Positions 55,101-64,000 of a DNA stretch of 64,000 nt are shown piece after piece. The stretch's first letter is position 1; each line of letters opens with the position of its first letter. The position numbers and the translations under genes are program-made. A model generated the notes under the pieces. It was not told the origin of the DNA, ran no database searches, and saw only the letters and a program-made list of their open reading frames with translations. The stretch comes from Diplonema japonicum (Eukaryota; Euglenozoa; Diplonemea; Diplonemida; Diplonemidae): NCBI GenBank assembly GCA_964019335.1, contig OZ025723.1, forward strand, positions 1 to 64,000. The letters run 5' to 3'.

Positions 55101-55384
55101 AAAAAAAAAAAACAGACACCACGAGTTCATCAGCCAAATTTCTACCAAAACGGGTTTTAGAGATATGGGGCGTTGCTTATTTATTTAAATTTTCTGTATA
55201 ATTAAACACACGAAAGGTGGAGAAGAAGCTGAACCTGCTACGCGGGGGACCTGTGCATGCTATGCATGACGACGTTTTGATCGATTCATCTGATGCTGCC
55301 TACTCGGCCTCGTCGGGCCTGAGCGTCACAAAGCACCCTACTCTGAAGCACAAGTCTGGCGATGTTGCTTGGGACATGCTGTGA
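52131..55384 (+). CDS. PH-like, PDZ and coiled-coil protein; final intron carries a MITE-like element
   Basis: CDS join(52131-54905, 55217-55384), 980 residues. The N-terminus (about 20-130: FRELCSNGLYCFENVDKLNR, AAILVITGNMVLLCTRKG) fits a PH-like fold of a type seen in kinetoplastid proteins. A PDZ-like domain follows (about 196-280, SVGLSFSVAGGV and GPGYIVTKINNSPI). Two related beta domains come next (IGEYLNGVKMGVATMFVWD and LGEYVNGNKIGYATELVYD). A coiled coil (about 580-665), a helical NFHWYDVCAYFQEDGG domain and a Pro-rich tail complete it. The last exon (55 residues, ending GDVAWDML) lies beyond a 311-nt intron (54906-55216), the only long intron here. A scaffold or flagellar/cytoskeletal role is a guess. 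Confidence 0.85.
54921..55176. mobile_element. MITE-like element 1, inside an intron
   Basis: The left end TTATCTCTAAAACCCGTTTGGT (54933-54954 region) is the inverted match of ACCAAAACGGGTTTTAGAGA (55144-55163); flanking bases extend the match to about 30 bp with small gaps. It fills most of the 311-nt last intron of the PH/PDZ gene. Cutting it out would leave about 60 nt, a normal intron size here. A TTAA (54921-54924) borders the left end; the right border reads TTGC. It has no coding capacity. Confidence 0.65.
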
Positions 55385-56557
55385 ACACAGTGCCTGCCTT
55401 GTCTATTCCTACCCAAGCTGTTTATTTTCTTGTTGTCTTTTGTTCTTTCTACGATACACAACGGGCACCCCACTCGTTCTTATTCTGGTTCTTTTTTTTT
55501 CTTTTTTTGTTGTTGTTTGTTTGTCTTGCAATATCTTTTTTTGAGTTTTTTTTTTTTTTTTCTTTTTTTTTTTGTTTTCTTTTGCAATGTTAACCACCCA
55601 GAGTACAGAATTTCCTCCCTCTCTCCCCTACCTGGAGACTAGCCCGGGAATTAACGTTATATATCTCTAAAATCTGTCAAGCCTCCCCCCTCCCTCCCGT
55701 GCGAACTGCAGAGGTATTGTAAAGATAGTATGAGTGGCCCTTCAGGCACCTTGTTATTGTCGTTGGAGTAAGTGTTGAAAGTTCTTTTTTTTTTTTCCTG
55801 TCTCGGATAATTAGAAGACTTCCATCTCTATGAAGCTCCTTTACCCCCCCCCCCCCCCCCTGACGGGCTTGATGGGTTTTAGAGATATGAGGCGTTAAAA
55901 AAAAATAAGAAACCACGAAAAAAAAGGGGGAACCGTGCGTGATAAAAAAAAGAAAAAGAAGAAAAAAAAAAAGCAACACCAAATAAAGCCGTTATCTTAT
56001 AAGGCTATCAAAAAGAAAGAAAAAGGAAAACAAAAAAAAAAGGGGGAGAAAGAAGAAGGAGAGAGAAAAAAAAAGAAGATGGAGTGCAAACCTTGCCACG
56101 CTTCCTTTCTTGGGGGGTCGTTGCTTTACAGTTTTCCCATCGTGACCCCTTTTTTTTTTCTTCTTCTTTTTCCCGCCCTGTACTTCCCACTGCCCAGATT
56201 CTGTCACCTTTGCGCTTCCTTTCGTTTTCCTCTCTTACCTTCTGTCCTCATAAGGTAGTGACACTTTGTGCATGAGAACGAGTTAACAAGCAGAAAGAAA
56301 GAAAAAGAAAGTCAAAAAAAATAATCCTGCAAGTAGTTGCCTCCTTGGTTTAGTTTCTCTTGTGTATACCCTCCTCCTCCCTTTTCTTTTTCTTTGTTCT
56401 CTCCCACACCCTTGTCTATTTTTTTTTGAAAAAAGTTTTTTTTTTTTTTTTTTTCCCTCAATGAAAAAAAAAAAAAAAAAAAAAAAAAGCAATCCAAAAA
56501 AAAAAAAAAAAAGAATGGGATGTTAATCCCCCCGCTTTTCCTTCCTTAATTGGGGGT

Positions 56558-56596
<39 letters not shown>

Positions 56597-56705
56597 GCTT
56601 TTGGAAGATATTTCTTTACCGAGGGTAAAAAAAAAAAAAAAATCTCAAAAAGAAAATCTCAAAAAAAAAGAAGAGAGGAGAGGAGGAGGAAAAAATGCAA
56701 AAAAC
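55385..56705. other. Gene-free 1.3 kb: second MITE-like element and homopolymers
   Basis: Apart from MITE-like element 2 (55651-55896), this gap is T-rich, A-rich and A/G-rich simple sequence, with several T and A runs of 15-25. No acceptor of the usual CACAG kind lies close to the next ATG at 56706. Short Lys- or Phe-rich frames here are shadows. Confidence 0.65.
55651..55896. mobile_element. MITE-like element 2, intergenic
   Basis: The left end TTAACGTTATATATCTCTAA (55651-55670), continuing AATCTGTCAAGCC, matches the reverse complement of 55865-55896 (GGGCTTGATGGGTTTTAGAG, then ATATGAGGCGTTAA) over about 32 bp with few differences. Both outer ends are TTAACG, so a TTAA target duplication as in piggyBac-type elements is plausible. 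It shares the core ATATCTCTAAAA with element 1, 0.5 kb upstream. It contains C17 next to the right end and no coding frame. Confidence 0.7.
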
Positions 56706-59700
56706 ATGACGCTGGTATCAATATTATTACTTAAAACAACAATAATCAGTGGGCTGCTTCCACAGGAGGCTCGAGTGGAATATAAACATGCAAGAGACGC
56801 ATGCAAAAGAGTGGGGAGGGATGTAGTAAGCGATGTGGTGAACATACCAGAAGAAGGGACTTATTGGACAGGTTTAGCTTATGTAGACGAAGATGTTGGG
56901 GTGGTGCACACACGGAGCGGCCAAGAAGGGGTCGCCTGTTCTGTAGAAGGCATTGCTGTAGGCGAGATGCGAAGGGGTAGCAGGCTTGTGTATGCTGATG
57001 GAGTGCTGCGAAGTGCCAAAATAGGTGAACAGGCATCGCCAAGCTGCACTACCTATGGGCACCCTCAGCGCACATCCGAGACCCTTGGCATCGCACTGCC
57101 TGCTTTCACACCCATCGTCACCATCGAGAGCCCCAACACAACGAAGCACTCTATTGCTGACCCTTTCCCTCTTTCCCTGTTCTCGTACTACCCGTCTTTC
57201 CTTGATGAGCTCCATCCAATCTTTCAAGGGCTTCTTTACTACACTACTGGTGATTTAACCCTCGTGCATCCTGCCAGCGAGGCGCTGCCTGGCAGCAACA
57301 TTAATCCGGTTGACCCGAACTGCTTCCGCTCGAGCAACCCCACTGGGATGGCCCTCGGGACCGATGTAGACTTCACCATCGTTGTCAAATTCAGGAGCGA
57401 TATACCACCATTACTTTTCTTGCAAACAGTGCCAATAATGTCCTCTTACACGGACGCAAGCGCAACAAATGGCCCAGGGTGGGCGTTGTTCAGCCGCAGG
57501 TCCTTACTCGGCAGCAGAAAACTCGTGATGACGGTGTCGGGCTTGGAGTGCGTAGTGGACGACACATGGTTACCACCTACCGGTGTGTTCGCGACAATAG
57601 CTGTCGTTGTGGATCGTGCTGGGAGCATCACAATGTACCATGAAGACGGGAGGAGGGAAAAGTGCGACCACGCGCCCCCCGCACCCGCGACCGACGCCCC
57701 CGACACCGCCGTGCCAGCCACCGCCGCCCCACTCGCCCCAGTCCCCGTCCCCCCCTACACAGCCGTCCCTAGTACAGCCGAGCCGACTGCTGTCCCTGCT
57801 CCGGGTAGCATCACTGAGAATTTACAAGGGGACTGGTTCAGCGTGGGCTGTGATACCAGTAGTGGTGGTTCAGATCATTTCCCGGAATTCCAGCTAGCTG
57901 CACTATGGAGGAGGAAGCTGTCAGAGCAAGAGCTCTCCTCAGTCTTGCAAGGGGGCACTGCTTATCCTACTTACCCGGCTGGGAGCTTCACAGATATAAG
58001 CAACCTCCTGTGGATGGGTGCCACGGAGGGGAGCTCCTTCGTCATCCCGCCGTCACTGCCAACCACAGCTGACTGGATGGGCGTCACCTCGCAGTGGGCC
58101 ACAGGCCCCGACCCTTTAGTAGCAGGGCCGAGCAGTGCAGTGTGCGACTTCGACATGTCAGTGAACATGAGTGCCACCCCCACTGTGGAGCTGACCTTCG
58201 ACATCCCGACAGCTGTATTTTTGGTGGAGATATTTAAAGGGGCACCTGTCGAGTGCATCTCGAAGTTACGGTTCTGTTCTGCGTCATCGGTCTGCAGCGA
58301 CCATGACATGACCACGGGTGGCGACACGACCAGCTGCATTGTCACAGCACGCGTGCTTGACCCGAACTTCGCCGTCTCCACGATTGGGATAGAGACAACG
58401 GGGGCAGAGGGCTGTACCCTCGATGCTGTGAGGGTTGAAGGCTTCACGAGGGGGTCTGTGTCGCGAATCCATGCCAAGGGGCTCATAGGTTGGTGGAAGT
58501 TCGACTCCAGCTTAGATGACGAATCGGTGAACGGGTTGACGGGGACAACGTCACCTGCAGCAAAGTACACCCCAGGGCAGGTAGGCAATGCACTCGATCT
58601 GGACAACACCTACACCGTGCAGGTGGGGCCGTTGCCTGTTGCGTTCACAACGCCGTCTTTCACTTTGTGCGTCTGGGCGCGTGGTGCAGGGGAGATCTTT
58701 GCGACATCAATCTTCGCACTGGCCACTGCACCCGGCAGCCTGTCTTTCATCGTTTCGGGGTCACAAGTAACAAGCACGTGGGACATTACAGCACCCACCC
58801 ACGTCTGTGCTGTGTTGGCTACGAAAGAGCTTCACCTGTACGTTGGCGGGGCGCTGCAAAACAGCTCAGTGGTGACTTACCCCGCACTTTTAGACCCCAC
58901 GACTACTGGCAACGTGAGCATAGGCGATGGTTTCGTTGGTTCTTTAGACGAGATCAGGCTGTACAACATGCCCCTCTCCGCAGAAGCCGTTCTGGACTTG
59001 AACACGAACAATAGACAAAACACTGCGCAAGAACTGTCGCCTGTGTGGCATCCAAATGTCACCTACTCGTCAGGCACGTCCCTGGCGACCGACCACATGG
59101 CATGGTGTGTGAAAGTGACTGGAGTTCCGCCCAGCCAAACATGCAATGCTCAAGGAGTCGCAAACAAGACAGGGTGGCTGCCTACCTACCAAGCAAATCG
59201 TGTCGGCTATGGGCATCTAGCAGTGGAATCCGACATTGGCCAAGCGGTCCAACTAGAATGGGCGGCAGAGCAGCTTGACCTGTGGGTGAACGGTGTTGCC
59301 GTTAGCCTCGGAGCCCCTCCAGATGTATCTGGATGCCAGATGTGGGATAAGTGGAGCTACATACCCAAGCAGTTTGTCATTTCGGCGACCTGTAGGAAGA
59401 CGACAAGCACATTCAATTTAAAGGACGGATGGAACACATTACTGTTTAAAGTCACGTCACTAACCAGCAAGGGTCTGTACATGAGCATCAACCCCGCGTC
59501 GGATGTGTTGTGGTCGTACGTCAAGCCGCTTGAAGGTGTTCTGAACCCGAACGCGGTCGATGTTACTGTGACTGCGTCCTGCGGCGACCCAGACTACGGG
59601 GTCCCCTCCAACACCCATACCGTGCAAATGGCTGCTAATGCCACCATACTGTTCAACGAGACATGCTCAGATGTGGAGGTGCAATTGGACGTCGTGGACC

Positions 59701-62700
59701 CGCCGGGCCCTAGCCAGACCTTTGGCCCTTTCCTCCTGTACATCCTCGCCACGCAACTCTCTGTCACGGCGCCCACTAGCATCCACACGCAGCAGCTCTT
59801 CCGTGTCGCTATCGAGGCGACCGACGCTGCAGGTCGTGTGGACGTCTCGCAAGACACAGAAGTTACCGCAACCATAACTGCGTCCTACATGTGGGGGCAC
59901 CTCCTGTCGCAGCACGCCATACCCTCCACGGTGGCTGCCTCTATGAACTTCGTCAAAGGCAAGTTACAGTGGGAGGACATCTACTTCCCTATCCCGGGGA
60001 TCGCTATTCTCACTTTCAATTCAGCAAGCTTCCCGCCTGTCTCGATTACCGTCAACGTGACACACCATCCTTGTGACACGCCACAGTACTGCGGTGTAGG
60101 CTCAACATGCACACCAGAGTTCGGATGCCTGTGCCCACAAGATGTGGAGCAGTATGGATACTGGGACAGGGCGCAGAACTGCAAAACATGTATCGAAGGC
60201 TACGCGGGGCCAGACTGCACGATAGTGTGTCCTGGAATGCCGCATGGGAAGATCTGCGGGCATGGTACGTGCGACATAGGCAGTGGGCTGTGTGTTTGCA
60301 CCGACGATGACACCAACGGGCACTGGAAGGGAGCTGGGTGCAACGAATGCAAAGACGGTTACTACGGGATAGGGTGCGTGTTTGCATGTCCTACGTGTGG
60401 GACGAATGGCGTCTGCAATGGCGGTGTCGCAGGCAACGGCATGTGCATGTGCACGGTAGTTAATGCGGACCCTTCGGACTGTGTGACTTGCACGTCAGGC
60501 TACACCGGCAGTCAGTGCCAGTTAAAATGCCCTGATGCATGCAACTCACGTGGGACATGCGCGGACAATTCAGGCATTTTAATATGCACCTGTGATGTAG
60601 GCTGGGGTGGCGACTCTTGCAACATTCAGTGTCCTCAGACGAATGGAACAATCTGTGGTGGCCACGGCACATGTCAGCCGTCGGGTGAGTGCAACTGTTC
60701 TACTAATTTTGTAGGTATAGAATGCACGGAGTGCGTATATGGCAAGACGAACCAGAACTGCTCTCAAGACTGCAGAGCGATGACTCTTGTTGCAAACAAA
60801 ATGATGCCTTGCAGCGGGCACGGTGTCTGCCAGTTGGACAACACATGTACATGCGTGGCCCACTACTCAGGTCTCGACTGCGACATCCTGTGCCCTGGGT
60901 ACTCAGGCGATCCCCTACCTTGCAGCGGGCACGGTATATGCAACTTGGGCGGCACGTGCGACTGCTACGATGACGACACCAACGGGCACTGGGATGGAAC
61001 ACATTGTGACCAATGCATTGCAAACAGCACACGTGAATGGGTGGGGTCTGCTTGTGATAGAGAATGCCCGAACCCTATGAACTCGGTCTGTAGCGGCCAC
61101 GGTACTTGTGTTCTTCAACCTAATCCATATTGTCTGTGTGATTATACATTCTGTCAAAGCCAGTCGTGTCAAGGGACGTGTGCTGCAGCATGCCAGGACT
61201 GGGAGTGGGGTCAGACGTGTTCGCCATGCCCGTGCTCTAAGGGGGACGGTGTATGCGACCTAAATAGCGGCAAGTGCTATTGCAACAGCGGGAAATTCGG
61301 GAGTGACTGCAGTAGCACGTGTAACCCTCCTTGTGTGAACGGAATGTGCATTGACGGCCCGAACGGGCCCGCATGCAAATGTCACACAGGTTACTCCGGA
61401 GCAGATTGCACCGGCACTTGTGGTGGCGTGCTTCCCTTGGACGATGTCTGCGGAAGAGACCCAAGGAAGTGCACGCAGCCGGGATCCTGTGATTGTGGGC
61501 TCTTTGTTACAGAGCGAAAAATGACTGGCCCCAACTGCGATATTGAGTGCGACGGCGACCTTGGGGGTGGCTCTGGCTGCTCTGGCCATGGGACGTGCGG
61601 GGCTGACGGCTCCTGCACGTGTTACGCTAACTGGCAAGGCACTGGCTGCGGCGGATGTGTGCCGGGCAAGTCTGCTCCGGGGTGCACTGGTACATGTGTC
61701 AATGGTGTAACTAGTGGCGAGATATGCTCGTGCAGCCCTGGCTGGGCGGGTGACTCATGCGACGTCCCATGCAATGGTACTTACGTCAACAACAGCTGCG
61801 TGTGCGCCAGCGGGACATGGGGCTCCAACTGCAGCCTGCCGTGCAACCCTTGCACCCATGGTACAGGAGATTGCAACCAATTAACAGGGAACTGTATCTG
61901 CAAACCCTTCTACGCTGGAGACACGTGCGAGAAGTGTATCCCCGGGCGGAAGTTCGTCGACGGCACGTGTACGGAGGTGTGCTGCTCTGGGCACGGCGAG
62001 TGCAATGCGAACAACGCTTGTAAGTGCCTAGAAAGTGTCACTCAGGGGTATTGGGCAGGCACCATTTGCGAGCGTTGTAAAGAAGGCTACCGTGGTGTTG
62101 AATGCAAAGACAGAAACTTGTTAGCAACCCAGCTGCCACAAGCGAAGTGCAAGGGAATTGGTTGCCCTGTTGGGAACTGGTCTGTGGGCACACCAATCCC
62201 CCCAGTGATCCACACGCTGGACCCTGTGAACAACGCTGTCATCGCAGGGGGGTACCCTTTGTACACAGTGCTGAACGGCGACAGTTCTCCGAAGCAGCTT
62301 CCTATTCCCGCTGTGTGCCCTGGGGATCCGGGACCTGTGCTGTTCCTGCATATTTTTGAAGGAGTAATGTACACCGTGGTAAGCTGCGTGGGGAAGCCGG
62401 AACCAATCCTTGCAAAATGCAACTGGGTAGATGTCGGGGGCGAAGGTCGTCCGCAGGGGTGCAACACCGACTCGTCGAACACGTTCCCAGGCAACGAGGC
62501 TTTCGAATCCGGCGTGGGGGTGGGGCATCGACTGTTCCTCGCCTTCCAGACTACCGTCCACGTTGCTGAGCAGGGCGTGAAGGTCGCGACTACAATCGTG
62601 CACCCCTTCTCCATCATCTACTCTGTGGGGTTTTTAGGAGGGAACCTCCTCATCGGCGGGAAGACGTCGGTGGGGTGGGATGTCATCGTGGCAAAAGTTG

Positions 62701-64000
62701 ACACACCAACATTGCCTGCGGCCATCACTGCGTGGTCCGTCCGTGACTTGGCTCCGATTTATGCAGACCAGGAAACAGGGCATATGGTGTGTGGCACCAC
62801 TGTGCGCGAGTGGTTCCAAGGACAGAACTGCACACAGAACAGTGACTACTCATACGCCGCCTTCATCGTCACCTACTCCACAACGGCACTCATTGCACTG
62901 CAGGGTGATTACGACAACGTAGCCCTCCTGAGGGTCGACATGCAAACTAACCTCATGCGATCCATCGCCATTGTGAACAATGTGCTCCCCGGCAGGATCC
63001 GCGGCATGACGGTTGACGAGCCTGGTGACCAAGCTTTTCTGAGTTTCGTGCCTGATTCGAGACCTGAGGGATCGCTGTACAGGGTGCAGCTGTCGAACCT
63101 CTTGATACGGGGCGTTACTCAGATAGCTGAAGGTAATCAGCTACTCTACTCAATGCTTGTGCAAAACAGCGAAAGACTCCTGTGGGCAATTGCTTCTCTC
63201 ATGGACGTGGTTCTTGTCCCCTTTTTACTTCACGCAACTGACAGGATCACACCATACCTCAGCCACGTACAGGGCGGCACTAGACTCGCTGTTACTGGAA
63301 TAGGCTTCGTCGGTGAGGAGGCACCTCTTTGCAAAATAGGCAACAGCACGGTACCTGCCACTATTTACAACAGCACTGAAGTGCTGTGCGTCACAGAGCC
63401 GAGCGCATCGTGTGTCTTCGAAGATGTGTCCTTGTCCCTGCGTGACAATAAGTACGCACACGACCCCTTCTTGAAGGTGCGCAGGGTCGCGATGCCCGTC
63501 ATCACTGCCGTCATCGACGACATGACGCCCAAGGTGCTGGGCACCGACATCAACGTGCAGGGCAAGGGCTTCATCCCTTCCGAGTTCGCGAAATGCTCGT
63601 ACTCCTATATCACGAACTCATCGCGCACGTCGCCCGCCAGCATCATCGCAACACCTAACGGGCTGATGTGCCAGAACCCCATCACAAGCCCCAAGGGGAT
63701 CAGTGTCTCCCTCGACGGCCATGTCTTTTCTGAAGAGTTTCTCTTCCAGCGCGATCCCACCCTCATAGTTACGAACACGACGTCTGTTAACACCACGATG
63801 ACCATCAGGTCGGCGGAACGCTCGATGCTGGACCCCATCACTGTGGAAATGGCTGATGAACACTTGAATCTCGCGAAGATGCGTGACCCTGTGAACCACA
63901 CCGTAGCCATCGAGCTCACAGGACAGGGCGTGGGCGTTGGCTCGCCCTTGAAAGCTGAGGACAGCTGTCTGGACCCCGTGACAGGGAAGCCTACCATGGG
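56706..64000 (+). CDS. Giant secreted/surface LamG-EGF-TIG protein, 3' end beyond window
   Basis: One frame runs from the ATG at 56706 to the window end (2431 codons, no stop, no intron needed). A hydrophobic leader (MTLVSILLLKTTIISGLLP) suggests secretion. Next come an N-terminal domain, a concanavalin-like domain (about 220-400) interrupted by an Ala/Pro-rich insert (about 325-360), and a clear LamG jelly-roll (about 590-755, LIGWWKFDSSLDDES to GSLDEIRLYNMPLS). Residues about 1120-1800 hold more than a dozen EGF-like modules (CSGHGTC, CTCVAHYSGLDC). A beta-propeller-like part follows, then IPT/TIG folds (about 2190-2330, ITAVIDDMTPKVLGTDINVQ). A C-terminal membrane anchor may lie beyond 64,000. 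A CCACAG at 56760-56765 lies inside the frame; using it would remove the leader. Confidence 0.88.
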   Translation, partial: MTLVSILLLKTTIISGLLPQEARVEYKHARDACKRVGRDVVSDVVNIPEEGTYWTGLAYVDEDVGVVHTRSGQEGVACSVEGIAVGEMRRGSRLVYADGVLRSAKIGEQASPSCTTYGHPQRTSETLGIALPAFTPIVTIESPNTTKHSIADPFPLSLFSYYPSFLDELHPIFQGLLYYTTGDLTLVHPASEALPGSNINPVDPNCFRSSNPTGMALGTDVDFTIVVKFRSDIPPLLFLQTVPIMSSYTDASATNGPGWALFSRRSLLGSRKLVMTVSGLECVVDDTWLPPTGVFATIAVVVDRAGSITMYHEDGRREKCDHAPPAPATDAPDTAVPATAAPLAPVPVPPYTAVPSTAEPTAVPAPGSITENLQGDWFSVGCDTSSGGSDHFPEFQLAALWRRKLSEQELSSVLQGGTAYPTYPAGSFTDISNLLWMGATEGSSFVIPPSLPTTADWMGVTSQWATGPDPLVAGPSSAVCDFDMSVNMSATPTVELTFDIPTAVFLVEIFKGAPVECISKLRFCSASSVCSDHDMTTGGDTTSCIVTARVLDPNFAVSTIGIETTGAEGCTLDAVRVEGFTRGSVSRIHAKGLIGWWKFDSSLDDESVNGLTGTTSPAAKYTPGQVGNALDLDNTYTVQVGPLPVAFTTPSFTLCVWARGAGEIFATSIFALATAPGSLSFIVSGSQVTSTWDITAPTHVCAVLATKELHLYVGGALQNSSVVTYPALLDPTTTGNVSIGDGFVGSLDEIRLYNMPLSAEAVLDLNTNNRQNTAQELSPVWHPNVTYSSGTSLATDHMAWCVKVTGVPPSQTCNAQGVANKTGWLPTYQANRVGYGHLAVESDIGQAVQLEWAAEQLDLWVNGVAVSLGAPPDVSGCQMWDKWSYIPKQFVISATCRKTTSTFNLKDGWNTLLFKVTSLTSKGLYMSINPASDVLWSYVKPLEGVLNPNAVDVTVTASCGDPDYGVPSNTHTVQMAANATILFNETCSDVEVQLDVVDPPGPSQTFGPFLLYILATQLSVTAPTSIHTQQLFRVAIEATDAAGRVDVSQDTEVTATITASYMWGHLLSQHAIPSTVAASMNFVKGKLQWEDIYFPIPGIAILTFNSASFPPVSITVNVTHHPCDTPQYCGVGSTCTPEFGCLCPQDVEQYGYWDRAQNCKTCIEGYAGPDCTIVCPGMPHGKICGHGTCDIGSGLCVCTDDDTNGHWKGAGCNECKDGYYGIGCVFACPTCGTNGVCNGGVAGNGMCMCTVVNADPSDCVTCTSGYTGSQCQLKCPDACNSRGTCADNSGILICTCDVGWGGDSCNIQCPQTNGTICGGHGTCQPSGECNCSTNFVGIECTECVYGKTNQNCSQDCRAMTLVANKMMPCSGHGVCQLDNTCTCVAHYSGLDCDILCPGYSGDPLPCSGHGICNLGGTCDCYDDDTNGHWDGTHCDQCIANSTREWVGSACDRECPNPMNSVCSGHGTCVLQPNPYCLCDYTFCQSQSCQGTCAAACQDWEWGQTCSPCPCSKGDGVCDLNSGKCYCNSGKFGSDCSSTCNPPCVNGMCIDGPNGPACKCHTGYSGADCTGTCGGVLPLDDVCGRDPRKCTQPGSCDCGLFVTERKMTGPNCDIECDGDLGGGSGCSGHGTCGADGSCTCYANWQGTGCGGCVPGKSAPGCTGTCVNGVTSGEICSCSPGWAGDSCDVPCNGTYVNNSCVCASGTWGSNCSLPCNPCTHGTGDCNQLTGNCICKPFYAGDTCEKCIPGRKFVDGTCTEVCCSGHGECNANNACKCLESVTQGYWAGTICERCKEGYRGVECKDRNLLATQLPQAKCKGIGCPVGNWSVGTPIPPVIHTLDPVNNAVIAGGYPLYTVLNGDSSPKQLPIPAVCPGDPGPVLFLHIFEGVMYTVVSCVGKPEPILAKCNWVDVGGEGRPQGCNTDSSNTFPGNEAFESGVGVGHRLFLAFQTTVHVAEQGVKVATTIVHPFSIIYSVGFLGGNLLIGGKTSVGWDVIVAKVDTPTLPAAITAWSVRDLAPIYADQETGHMVCGTTVREWFQGQNCTQNSDYSYAAFIVTYSTTALIALQGDYDNVALLRVDMQTNLMRSIAIVNNVLPGRIRGMTVDEPGDQAFLSFVPDSRPEGSLYRVQLSNLLIRGVTQIAEGNQLLYSMLVQNSERLLWAIASLMDVVLVPFLLHATDRITPYLSHVQGGTRLAVTGIGFVGEEAPLCKIGNSTVPATIYNSTEVLCVTEPSASCVFEDVSLSLRDNKYAHDPFLKVRRVAMPVITAVIDDMTPKVLGTDINVQGKGFIPSEFAKCSYSYITNSSRTSPASIIATPNGLMCQNPITSPKGISVSLDGHVFSEEFLFQRDPTLIVTNTTSVNTTMTIRSAERSMLDPITVEMADEHLNLAKMRDPVNHTVAIELTGQGVGVGSPLKAEDSCLDPVTGKPTM

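Overview
The window looks like a subtelomere-like, transposon-rich block (about 1-8.5 kb) joined to a compact, strictly one-directional array of eukaryotic protein genes (about 8.5-64 kb). Nineteen genes in a row are all read from the + strand. For 18 of them a C/A-rich AG (usually CAG or ACAG) lies 0-42 nt before the chosen ATG, often behind a pyrimidine-rich stretch. This fits polycistronic transcription resolved by spliced-leader trans-splicing. The genes also carry true cis-introns. I placed 16 by restoring reading frames and family motifs; 15 of them are only 33-55 nt long, and most begin GTATG and end AG. One-way arrays, GTATG donors, YxKL-repeat proteins and a PH-like/PDZ protein suggest a euglenozoan (a diplonemid is my best guess). 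This is inference, because no rRNA or spliced-leader gene is present.

Layout. 1-8,520: GGGTTTGC octamer repeats, a minus-strand frame with an AlkB-like 2OG-Fe(II) dioxygenase and in-frame repeats, a 344-bp tandem duplication, an RNase H/zinc-knuckle remnant of a non-LTR retrotransposon, and several dispersed repeat families. 8,577-17,485: DUF676 lipase, SHOCT-PUB protein, YxKL-repeat protein, ARM-pseudokinase, multi-span membrane protein. 18,224-28,595: PKA-like kinase with six tiny introns, FtsJ-like 2'-O-methyltransferase, and a LamG/Pro-Thr-stalk membrane protein. 30,487-36,455: Vma22-like small protein, NAR1, MFS transporter, possible Maelstrom/DEDD nuclease. 37,001-45,759: LRR/coiled-coil/beta-repeat giant, TPR-J-domain co-chaperone. 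46,015-55,384: RAD50, SMYD-like SET protein, coiled-coil protein, PH-like/PDZ protein. 56,706 to the end: a giant secreted or surface LamG/EGF/TIG protein that runs off the window.

The genes do not form one pathway, as expected for a polycistronic array in which neighbours share transcription but not function. Intergenic DNA is very rich in homopolymers. In the gene array the long C/G runs are mostly C on the coding strand. Two MITE-like elements with matching terminal inverted repeats occur near 55 kb. One sits inside an intron and accounts for that intron being 311 nt rather than about 40-60.
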